Assembly: GCA_004325065.1 (NCBI GenBank)
Contig: PITI01000012.1
Span: forward strand, 1 to 38,987
Direction: 5' to 3'
From: Hamiltosporidium magnivora
Taxonomy: Eukaryota > Microsporidia > Dubosqiidae
DNA: 38,987 nt
The notes below the pieces were generated by a model that had not been told where the DNA came from, did not search any database, and saw only the letters and a list, made by a program, of their open reading frames with translations. The stretch's first letter is position 1. Each line of letters opens with the position of its first letter. Positions 30,501 to 38,987 of this stretch are shown in pieces. The translations under genes were made by a program, and so were the position numbers.

Positions 30501-31300
30501 ATCCTAATAAAAAGAACAAGAAAGTTATGAAATTATTAAATTAACATATAGATAATCTATTTAAAGATTTTTTTATTGGAAAAATAAAAGCTTCACATGC
30601 CTGAAGGCTTACGAAAAGTAGGCAGGATGTGATATAAAGAAATAAAAAAACCTAAAAAACAAGAAATATAATTTATAGCTTACAAAAATAATAAAATAAA
30701 AAGAACAGAGGAGGAAATTGTGCAAATTAAAAACGATTTATAAATTTAATTAGGAAACTGTATAGGATCGATTAAGAGGCAAATTTGAAATATTGAAAAA
30801 TAATATGACTAAATAGACTGTGCAGGGTTTAAAGGCATACTCAGATATTTTCAGATTTCATAGTCAAAGTAAAAGCCAAAGAAGTTAAATAAAATGTGAG
30901 CTCATTTTTTGTTGAATGTAATATAGTTGATTTCTACGGCTTGAAATCTAGTTATCTAGAAAATAAGATTCTTAGTTATTTTTACAGTAATAAAAGCTAA
31001 GAAAATAAATACAAATTTCTAGTTTAATTTATTTCTATTTAATATATTGGTGAAAATTTTGTTGGCAAAATTTTTTTTCATAATTTTTAAATATATTTCA
31101 ATGAGTCGGTTTAAAATTGAAAGGAAAAAATATTTCTTTATTGATTTAAAAAAAGTATTAAAATACAAATTAACTTCTGATTATTGTATTTCAACAATTT
31201 AAAAAATGTTTAAAAATAAATAGCATTCATTTAAACTTTTAGAGTATTTTTAACAATATATCACAGGTCTTGCTTTATATATCTTATAAAGTCAAAATTT

Positions 31301-31876
31301 TTAATTTTCCAAGTGTTTCCTACACATTTCTACTCCTTTTGAATTATCACACATTTTTGCGACACCGAGTGCTTCATTCATTAACTTATCAAATAATTTT
31401 AAATTATTATATTTTTTATGAATCAATGCAAGTTTAAAGGGCCCAATATATACATCTTTTATCATACCATTCCCTATAAAATCATTACATCGTATTATAC
31501 AATCATAAATTTCTTTATTGAAATATTTTCTCTTTAATTTATTTTTTTTAAAATGTTTTACAGATTCTATAATTTTTTTAAAATCATAAAATTTTTCTTC
31601 AAATGTTTGTTCAAAAAATTTCATCTTATAAAAAATAAGAGAAGAATTAAATTTTCCATATTTTATTGTTTCAATGGATTCAAAGAATTCTAAATAATTT
31701 TCAAATTTGTTAAGTCTTATAAATTTATTCATTATTTGATATAAATCTATATTTTGTTTAGGAATTACACGAGGTATATTATCCTCTGTAAGATAAAGAT
31801 CTTCCGCATTATTTGTTAGTATAAATATTATGTTCAATACATTTTTAACACTTTCGTTCGTATTTTCTAAATCCAT
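31301..31876 (-). CDS. Hypothetical protein, 191 residues
   Basis: No family is recognised. The protein is predicted mainly helical, charged (rich in lysine, glutamate and asparagine), without a signal peptide or membrane segment, so probably cytosolic or nuclear. The C-terminal half has regular helical pairs (FKLALIHKKYNNLKLFDKLM and EALGVAKMCDNSKGVEMC) that resemble TPR- or solenoid-type repeats, but too few to call. Three cysteines lie in its last 60 residues. It is very probably a real gene: GACCCTAA lies directly before the ATG at 31876 (CCC 3 bases away), as in the other expressed genes, and the frame is long for such A+T-rich sequence. It is isolated, with gene-free DNA on both sides. 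Confidence 0.75.
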   Translation of the reverse strand: MDLENTNESVKNVLNIIFILTNNAEDLYLTEDNIPRVIPKQNIDLYQIMNKFIRLNKFENYLEFFESIETIKYGKFNSSLIFYKMKFFEQTFEEKFYDFKKIIESVKHFKKNKLKRKYFNKEIYDCIIRCNDFIGNGMIKDVYIGPFKLALIHKKYNNLKLFDKLMNEALGVAKMCDNSKGVEMCRKHLEN

Positions 31877-31879
31877 TTA

Positions 31880-31882
31880 GGG
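31880..31882 (-). promoter_or_regulatory. Start-proximal CCC signal of the 191-residue gene
   Basis: On the minus strand, aaaagaccctaaATG places CCC 3 bases before the ATG at 31876. It is the best evidence that this orphan frame is a transcribed gene. Confidence 0.6.
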
Positions 31883-34800
31883 TCTTTTTATGAATTTTTT
31901 TTACAAATTAGAATGAATTGAGTGACAAGGAAGAACTAGAAATATGTCTAAAAGTGTGACTAAAATAGACATTTAATAGATTTGCAAAATAAAGATTAAA
32001 GAACACAAATAAAAAAGATTCGAATATCCTATTTGTGTTGTATATCATAATTTTTTTAAATGTTCGTTAATATTTTGTATTTTGAATATTTTTGCTCAGA
32101 ATAGAATTGAATTACGAATCCTTAATTGCTTCCTATCCTAATAAAAATTAGATTCTTTTGCTGCTTTATTTCTTAAAATAAAATAGATTCCTAGAGTGGT
32201 CTTGTATAGGTTAAATAAGGTTTTATAGTTTTAAATAATTTCAATACGTTCAAAGGTTGTTATTTTAATTCCGTGTGTTTCTTGTTATTCAGACATAATC
32301 AATTTTTTTCTTTAAAAACATTAAAATAGTAGCAATATTGTTAAAATCTCAAAACAAATTATTCTGTATTTCCGATTTAAACACTGAAATTTATTAACTA
32401 GACTTTGCAATATTTTCTTCAAACATTATTGAATATATTGCAAAATCTATGGTTTTTACTAAATATGGAAATAAACACAATCAGTTTAAAATTGATTCAT
32501 AACAATTCGCTAAGGTTTTTTGATCAAAATTTGCAATGTTAAAAAATAAATACATGAATGTTTTAATTAGAGATTTACGTTGGTTCTTATTCATAAAAAA
32601 TTCTTGGCTAATTATTATAAAAATGAATTTTTTTCATTCTGTCATATCCAAAGTCATTTGATTCATTGTAAGAGCTATTATTGTATTAGATGCATTCTGA
32701 TGAGATTTAATATTTCTACTTATACTTTCCAACGAAAAGAAGGCGTGTATTTAGAAATACATAATTATAACTTTTAATAAATCTAATTTTGTTTTTTTTG
32801 ATTAGTCGAGGCGCAATTGAGGTTATCTCTAAAGTATGCAATATTAAATATTGTTTTTCTTCTTTAGAAAATACGTGATTTGAGCAAGAATAACCGATTC
32901 GAAATATATATTTCATATCTTATATAATGGACCACTAGATGTTTCCTCACCCTTTAACTCATAAAACTTATTCATTAAGATATCTATTTTTTTTATGATA
33001 ATTAATTATGTATGCGATAAACATTTAGTATGATAAACCTGTATTTACCAAGATTACATTTTATGATGAAATATTATTATTCTTAATCGTTAAAACTTAT
33101 AACTTTTAATTTCTAAATTCAAAATTGTAATAATTTTTTTGAGAAGATATTCGATGTATGATTATAGTTAAGCTGATGAAACGAATAACACTTTCAATTT
33201 TGAATCAAGTTGTTTTAAGTGATATTTATGTTACGATTTTATATAATATATAAGAATTATCTGTTATGGTCCGTCAAAAGGACCTCAGGATGTTTTTTTG
33301 ATCACTTTACTCTGTAGGATAATATACTAACAGCCTTTTCAAAATCTAAGATGTAGAAAAACAACTCGGAAATTATCTATTTTTTGAAAATAGACTTATA
33401 TTTATTGCGACAAGGCTTATATGACATTTTAAAATATATTTAAAATGCTTTATTCGATTCCAAAGGTGATATATTGATCTTTATATTCCGAATCGTTGAT
33501 GTAAAAATTCACTATTATATTCTGTCATCGTTTGAAACAAATGAAAATTTTATCTGAGATTTAAATATTTTTAATCTACAAATTAGAAAGCTTTATAAAT
33601 ATAATTAATTCATTTATTGATCAATATGCCTTTTTCAATCTATTCAATCGCTTTGATGGAATGCAGAACTATTTAAATTTAATGAGTTACCTAGTTTTTG
33701 ACTCTAATTTATTTTTAGGATTGCTTTTTTTAATGTTAAGGTATGATGTTGTATACTTTACCTGTAAATATTATATTTTTAACTAAAATATTTCCTAGAT
33801 ATCAGTAAATAAGCAATAAGAATAAAATCTATTCATATTTTAAATAAATTTAATGTTGAATCTCCCTTTAGGGTTTTATCGCAGTAAGAACACACGTTTT
33901 ACTTTATCAAGTTGAAAATTTGCATTTAAAAAAAAGCTTATATAAAATGAAATAAAACTAAAAATTCAGTTTACAAGTATTAAGCCATAAATTTTAGATA
34001 ACTTTGGAAAATCTTAACAACCCGTTAAAATTATTGAAATTGCAATTGATTTATTTCAATTGAAGTAGTTTGGTTTTTATTTTTGATTAAATATACTATT
34101 TTTATTTTTTGTGCAAAAAAATTTAAAAATTAAATCATAAAATTTAAATTAAAAATTAAAATGACATTATACGCAACATATCTCTAAATATATTTATTTA
34201 TACAAATATATATTCGTTTTTTTATTATTTTATCAAATATTGCATAAACTAAAATCAATTCAAATATTTTACTTTAATTTATTTCTAATCTCTTAGAGAT
34301 CGGATTTATTTGTAAAGAATATAACTGCATTTTTCGTTTACATAGTATTTAATTTATCTTATAAACAATTTGTATGCTCTCTTAAAATTTGTAATAATAT
34401 TTTTTTATTTAATAAAAACGAAAAAGGTGCAATGAATTCGTAACAATTTTTCATCCTAAATTTAAATTTGCATATAAATTCTTTGCTAATTAAATTATAT
34501 TTAAAAAACAGAAATTTGATTCTTATAAATTCAAAATAGAATTTATAAGCTTTTATAATAATGAATATACTTTACTATGTAATGTCGAACAAATTCTAAA
34601 AACATTACCAGTTCCGATACCAAAGAAAATATTTTAAGCATTATCTTTAAATCATAATTATAAAATTTTTGTAGCCAAAAATACAAATATCAACCCCAAT
34701 TCCTCCTTTAGCTCTTTATCAAACCTTCGTGTCGTTTTTTTTCTTACAAAATACAAATAACCATAAGCATAGCGAATGAAAAAAAGATCGAAGATCCAAC

Positions 34801-36692
34801 ATTGAGCTTTATAAGTGCAAAAAACGATCTCGAATGTATAAACAGTTTAGTTACGAAATAAACCTTAATATTTTTGTGTCTTCGAGAATCCATAGTTTAT
34901 TAGTATAGTACATTAGATTTAATCCAAGTCGCAAACTTAAGTATTTATCTAAACCAATAAAACCTTATTTCCAGTTTCCGGCAAATCTTCAAGAACTTTT
35001 CTTGGCAAAGGCAAATCATTTTGTTTTTTTGATGTTCATATTGCTAAAGAAATGTATAATACCCTTATATACACCAAATTGGGCTTTAGACAAAAAAAAA
35101 TTTGTAGTTATAGGTTCATTTTTATACAAGCCAGAAAACATTCTCGATTTTTAACCGAAAAGATCAGAGTAAGTTGATTTCTGCAAATTTATTAGAATGA
35201 TATACCCTATATTATATGATTTCATCATTTTATTTGAACCTGCGTTTTCTAGATATTCTTTTTATCATAGAGCTTAAATATTTATCTTAATAGATTACAT
35301 TATCCCAGCCTTAAAGATATTTTAACACTATGGATTCTAAATGCTACAACCAGAGCTCTATTTATTACCTCAATTGATGTATATATGTAATTATGCCCGA
35401 TTCCTCTTGATAAATACATTTATCTTTTCTTTTATATATTTTATGAATTGCTAGATTAAAAAAAAAATTCTGATTATATCTCTAGATTTCTCCTGAGTTC
35501 TAACAAGCTTTTTTCTTTCTGAAATTATTGAAATGTAGTAGTTATTGATATTTTAAGCATTTTTAGTTTATAAATACTTTTATTATGTCCGTTTGCAATC
35601 CATCAAAATGTGATTTTTTATGAAATAATGGGTTAAGCTGTTCAAAACGCTTGCTGCTGCTTTTATCTTAATGGTACACAATTATGAACTTGCTGTAGAT
35701 TAAGGACGGTAAAAATTATTCAATGCTTATGATATCTCTCAACAACTTCTGAATATGAAAAAGTTTATCCAGATATTATCTCACCGAAAGTTTGTGGTTA
35801 TCGAATACATCGCCTTGGCATTTTATAAGCTATAATATTTGCAAATTAAAATGTTTAAACGAGTTCTCTATTTGTTTTCTCAAGCTAAGAAATTTCTAAT
35901 GAATTTCTATATAATCTTTTTCTATTTTAGTATAAACAAAAATATTTTAGATGGAAATTTTTATATGTAACACTCTTCTAATCTGGAATACTTCCAGGAT
36001 GATTTTATATCATCCGTACTATGTTTTACTTTTATAGAAATCCTCACGACCAGTTCTTTATAAAGTCATATTTTCAGATTTCGATAATCTTGGGAGGGAA
36101 TTATAATGTATTTTATGAATACCTGTAATGTTTATGATGGCATGTTTTTCATAATCAACTTATTTTTAAGAAAAAATTCAACAAAAACATAGATTTCTTT
36201 CTCTGCAAAATATGAATTGAAACATCAAACAAAAAATACTTAAGCAAAGAAAGTCAAATTGAAAAAAATATTATGGATTTCGTGAATGTATTTCAATATT
36301 ATATTATATTTTATTTTTTAATATGTTAGATATTTGAAATACAAAAAAGTAAATAAAAAGAAACTTTAAACGTGTTTTATTTTAAGAAATAACTTCATAT
36401 CAATTCTTTTTTTTCTATTTGCAAAAAAGCAAATTTATTTTTTGAGGTTTTGAAAAAGATTCATATGCCTTATAAAAAAAATGAAATTAAAACCATTAAA
36501 ATAGTCAATAAGCAATTCAAGATACATATAGCATCCGGGTAAATATTAGTAGATTTTAAAATAGAAAATACTCGAATTTAAGCTAAATATTGATAATAAA
36601 TATGTTTTTGGAATACTTCTCAAGTTCAAATATAAAAAAGTTAAAAATTTATTAAATTAATTATTATTTATAAACACAAGAATTTCTTATTA
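31883..36692. other. Long gene-free region
   Basis: About 4.8 kb without a credible gene. Short frames at 32580-32777 and 32716-32916 overlap on opposite strands and have no start signal. The only recognisable content is the MULE-like relic at 34658-35095, where G+C rises visibly. 33268-33284 holds a small GGTCC/GGACC hairpin. Confidence 0.6.
34658..35095 (-). pseudogene. Decayed MULE-type transposase fragment
   Basis: Read on the minus strand, two successive open stretches in different frames recall the core of Mutator-like transposases in the right order. First, near 35020-34955, comes DLPLPRKVLEDLPETGNKVLLV, comparable to the region with a P-x-x-L...G-x-x-FLL pattern upstream of the first catalytic aspartate. 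Then, in the 62-codon open stretch 34843-34661, come CTYKAQCWIFDLFFIRYAYG and YLYFVRKKTTRRFDKELKEE. These resemble the MULE DGTFK-x-x-P-x-IF-x-Q-LY-x-IH and PL-x-YxL-x-x-KT-x-x-x-Y blocks. The catalytic aspartate itself is lost or altered and stops separate the pieces, so it is dead. Assignment is by pattern memory. Confidence 0.4.
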
Positions 36693-38504
36693 TCAGATTT
36701 TATGAAAACCTTCGGTGTTGTACAAGCAAAAATCTATTATGCCTTCAAATTGCTCCAACGAATCGTATTTTCCGATATAAAGTTTATTTATACAAGAAGA
36801 TGCTCGAATCAATGATATTTTTTTATTTTCTTGTTCAATATATATCGTAAACTTTCCGAATTTGATGGCATTAAATAATACAGTACCGGTCCCCGTTACA
36901 AAGCTTAAAAACTTTCGTAAATATTTTTCATTTTTTTTATCTAAAATTTTTAAAAGATAAATTATTTCTTTTGTTGAGTTAGTACAGTTAGTAAAGACGA
37001 GATTTTGTTTGATTAATGCAGGTGTAACGGTTTCGTTGCCGTGTAAAATATAAAGTAAATCGTAGCAATTAAATATCTCCGAAAATTCTGGAACGCAGAC
37101 ATAATAGAATCCATTTCTAATGCTTTCATAACTAGAAATTTTTGATTTATAAAAGCATTTCGAAATCAATGACGTCACATAGTCCTTCCTGTTATTTTGA
37201 ATTTGTCTATTGTTTCCAGGAGATATTGACTCTGAATTTTTATTCACATCTACATCTTCACTAGATAAATCGTAATCATTCTCTAATAACCAAACCATTG
37301 AAGACTGAAATTGTATGTCTTGTATATGTGATATGGTGAAATTTCTTTGTAAAATATTTTCATAAAACGCTAATGAAAAATTGACTCCGATATTTTTCTG
37401 GTGTTCGATAGCAAGAGCCAAAAAAATTCCAACAAACTTAAAAAAACTTTTATCATCTAAACAATTTTTACCTTTGTTTTCTATATTTTCGAAAAATGGA
37501 TTTTCTGGTTCAGCGGACTCATAATTAAAATATGTTTTCTTGACAGCTTCAATATTCGTGGGTGGAATATAAGAATTGTCTACACTATTTGAGGTGTTTA
37601 AAGGTAAAACATCAAAAATATTTTCTACTTCTTGCATTCTGTAATCTTGAGCAATTTCGAAACTTGTTTCATAAAAATATTCTCTCAATAACGCACCATA
37701 ATCCTCACCTGGTTCATCAATAAAATAAATGTGAATATCTTTCATTAAATCAGCCACTTGTGCACCAATAATTTGTCCAGCAGTTGATTGGATTAAGAAA
37801 CCGCGTCTTGCTATAATATTCAATCTCGATCTTCTTATATTAAAATATTCCCTCTTTTTCTTCGATAAAATTTTATACCTCTTTAATTTACCTTCTATTT
37901 TACCGACAAAATAAAATGAATATGGCCTCACCCATGTTGTAATTCTATAATCGTGGTTTATGTAATAAGGAATTCCATTTTTGGTAAAATTTTCCTCCCA
38001 ATTCGCCGGCAATGCAACAGCTACAAACTCATTCTTTTCAGACCAAAATGATTTTAAAGTTTTTTTGTTTACAAAATAAAATCTTCCATCGTAAAGCAAA
38101 AATCTCTCTATCACAGGAGAGCAGATTTCTATCGTTTTCACAAATGGAATTTTGGAAAATGGATTTTTTCTTATTTTTTTGCACTCCAATTCATGAAACA
38201 TAGAATTTTCTGTCGCGAATACATAAACCTTTCCATGGAAAAAATCATTTTTGATTTTAAGTATAAATCTACCTCTAATTGGTTTAAAGGTATAACTGTC
38301 TTCTAATTTACCATCTATTTTGAAAATAATTTTGAAATTTTCTTGTGTAGTTTTGCATACATACCCTATATATGCCTTTCTTACATTCAATTTTAAAGAA
38401 TGCATTTTATTACCATCATAAAAACACATCTCAAATTCACATTTCTTGAAAAATGAAAAAAATCCACATTTTTTAAGGCTTGTTCTTTCCATTTCTATGA
38501 ACAT
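36693..38504 (-). CDS. RSP5: NEDD4/Rsp5-like HECT E3 ubiquitin ligase with one WW domain
   Basis: HECT ligases take ubiquitin from an E2 onto their own cysteine and pass it to a substrate; WW-type ones act mostly on membrane proteins. Residues of about 164-197 form a WW domain (LPANWEENF..GIPYYINHDYRITTWVRP, both tryptophans present). The HECT N-lobe runs from about 225: IDEPGEDYGALLREYF at about 262-277, FKFVGIFLALAIEHQKNIGVNF, then WLLENDYDL. The C-lobe holds FLSFVTGTGTV and the catalytic loop ASSCINKLYI with Cys571, 32 residues from the end as expected. A phenylalanine-containing C-tail (EGFHKI) is kept. The first 150 residues are beta-rich and may be a degenerate C2 domain. At 603 residues with one WW it is reduced from yeast Rsp5 (about 809, three WW). 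A second ATG four codons in is an alternative start. C5 lies about 43 bases upstream and a TATA-like tract between. Confidence 0.9.
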   Translation of the reverse strand: MFIEMERTSLKKCGFFSFFKKCEFEMCFYDGNKMHSLKLNVRKAYIGYVCKTTQENFKIIFKIDGKLEDSYTFKPIRGRFILKIKNDFFHGKVYVFATENSMFHELECKKIRKNPFSKIPFVKTIEICSPVIERFLLYDGRFYFVNKKTLKSFWSEKNEFVAVALPANWEENFTKNGIPYYINHDYRITTWVRPYSFYFVGKIEGKLKRYKILSKKKREYFNIRRSRLNIIARRGFLIQSTAGQIIGAQVADLMKDIHIYFIDEPGEDYGALLREYFYETSFEIAQDYRMQEVENIFDVLPLNTSNSVDNSYIPPTNIEAVKKTYFNYESAEPENPFFENIENKGKNCLDDKSFFKFVGIFLALAIEHQKNIGVNFSLAFYENILQRNFTISHIQDIQFQSSMVWLLENDYDLSSEDVDVNKNSESISPGNNRQIQNNRKDYVTSLISKCFYKSKISSYESIRNGFYYVCVPEFSEIFNCYDLLYILHGNETVTPALIKQNLVFTNCTNSTKEIIYLLKILDKKNEKYLRKFLSFVTGTGTVLFNAIKFGKFTIYIEQENKKISLIRASSCINKLYIGKYDSLEQFEGIIDFCLYNTEGFHKI

Positions 38505-38987
38505 AATAAAGCCAAATATAAATTTGTATTTATACTTCTTTGATTAGGGGGAAAAATATTTGTTTGTTAATCCATATCTTTATTATTTTCCAATAAATTA
38601 TCTTACGTTTTTTTAAAAAGGTTTATAATGTATTTGATGTTGAAGCTGATTATAAGTTTATCTCTAAAATGAACGAATACTTTAGAATATTGATAAAGTG
38701 AAAAATATTGATTTGATATATGTTTTCGTGTTTTAATTCGTGAATAGCACTTGGATTATGATTTTTATAGGTTGAAAATTAGATCACATATCAATGAGAA
38801 ATAAAATCATTTTTTTTATTTTTCTCGTTTGATATTATTTGCTTTATAATTTTTATTTACACGTTTTATTTGCCAGTCCTTTAAATTTGTCACCATATTT
38901 TATTTCGGATTTTTCTTTGATTTCGATAATTTTATCTAAACTTGAGGTCATTTATTTTGGTTATCATTCTTTAAAATCCCATTCCTC
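38505..38987. other. Right edge, upstream of the HECT gene
   Basis: No gene is seen in these 483 bases. On the minus strand the upstream region of the HECT gene has a CCCCC run at 38547-38551 and a tataaat-like tract at about 38529-38536. They may be promoter elements, but the C run is much farther from the start codon than in the other genes. Confidence 0.45.

Noticed and set aside
32580..32916. Small frames on both strands (65 and 66 codons)
   Set aside because: They overlap each other, have no start signal, and look like random open frames in A+T-rich sequence.
1..38987. CRISPR array, phage or bacterial operon content
   Set aside because: No regularly spaced identical repeats with unique spacers and no bacterial-type gene clusters were seen. 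The repeats present are tandem or dispersed eukaryotic types.

Overview
The window looks like a piece of a microsporidian nuclear genome, of the large and repeat-laden kind rather than the compact kind. The evidence is an extreme A+T bias, intron-free genes, reduced versions of universal eukaryotic proteins (a short SMC2, a roughly half-length Rad4/XPC and a one-WW-domain NEDD4/Rsp5-like HECT ligase), and a C-run (CCC) 3 to 8 bases before the start codon of four genes, which is the start-proximal signal described in microsporidia. The remaining genes encode large unrecognised or leucine-rich-repeat proteins with N-terminal secretion signals, as is common in this group. I cannot name the species.

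Layout. 1-4003: no gene; degraded transposon-like coding traces and one retroposon-like insertion. 4004-6337 (-): a secreted LRR-type gene broken twice at A7 homopolymers. 6338-9769: no convincing gene; a foldback element and a well-preserved hAT-type MITE. 9770-10981 (+): Rad4. 11529-14573 (-): SMC2, convergent with Rad4, with a nine-copy 13-bp minisatellite just upstream of its start. 15240-15945: repeat copy A. 17216-18820 (+): an unrecognised secreted protein. 18821-25713: about 6.9 kb without a gene, holding a 220-bp retroposon with perfect 14-bp target duplications and repeat copy B. 25714-28230 (-): an intact secreted LRR protein. 28231-31300: repeat copies C and E, a 61-bp tandem duplication and a kinase-like remnant. 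31301-31876 (-): a small orphan gene. 31877-36692: gene-free apart from a MULE-like transposase relic. 36693-38504 (-): the HECT ligase. 38505-38987: nothing recognised.

The genes do not form an operon or a pathway. Three are housekeeping (chromosome condensation, nucleotide excision repair, ubiquitylation). Three carry secretion signals and may act at the host interface. The space between them is largely decayed mobile DNA of several classes (hAT, SINE/LINE-like, and probably MULE and PIF/Harbinger). Family assignments rest on motifs recognised by eye; no database search was possible.
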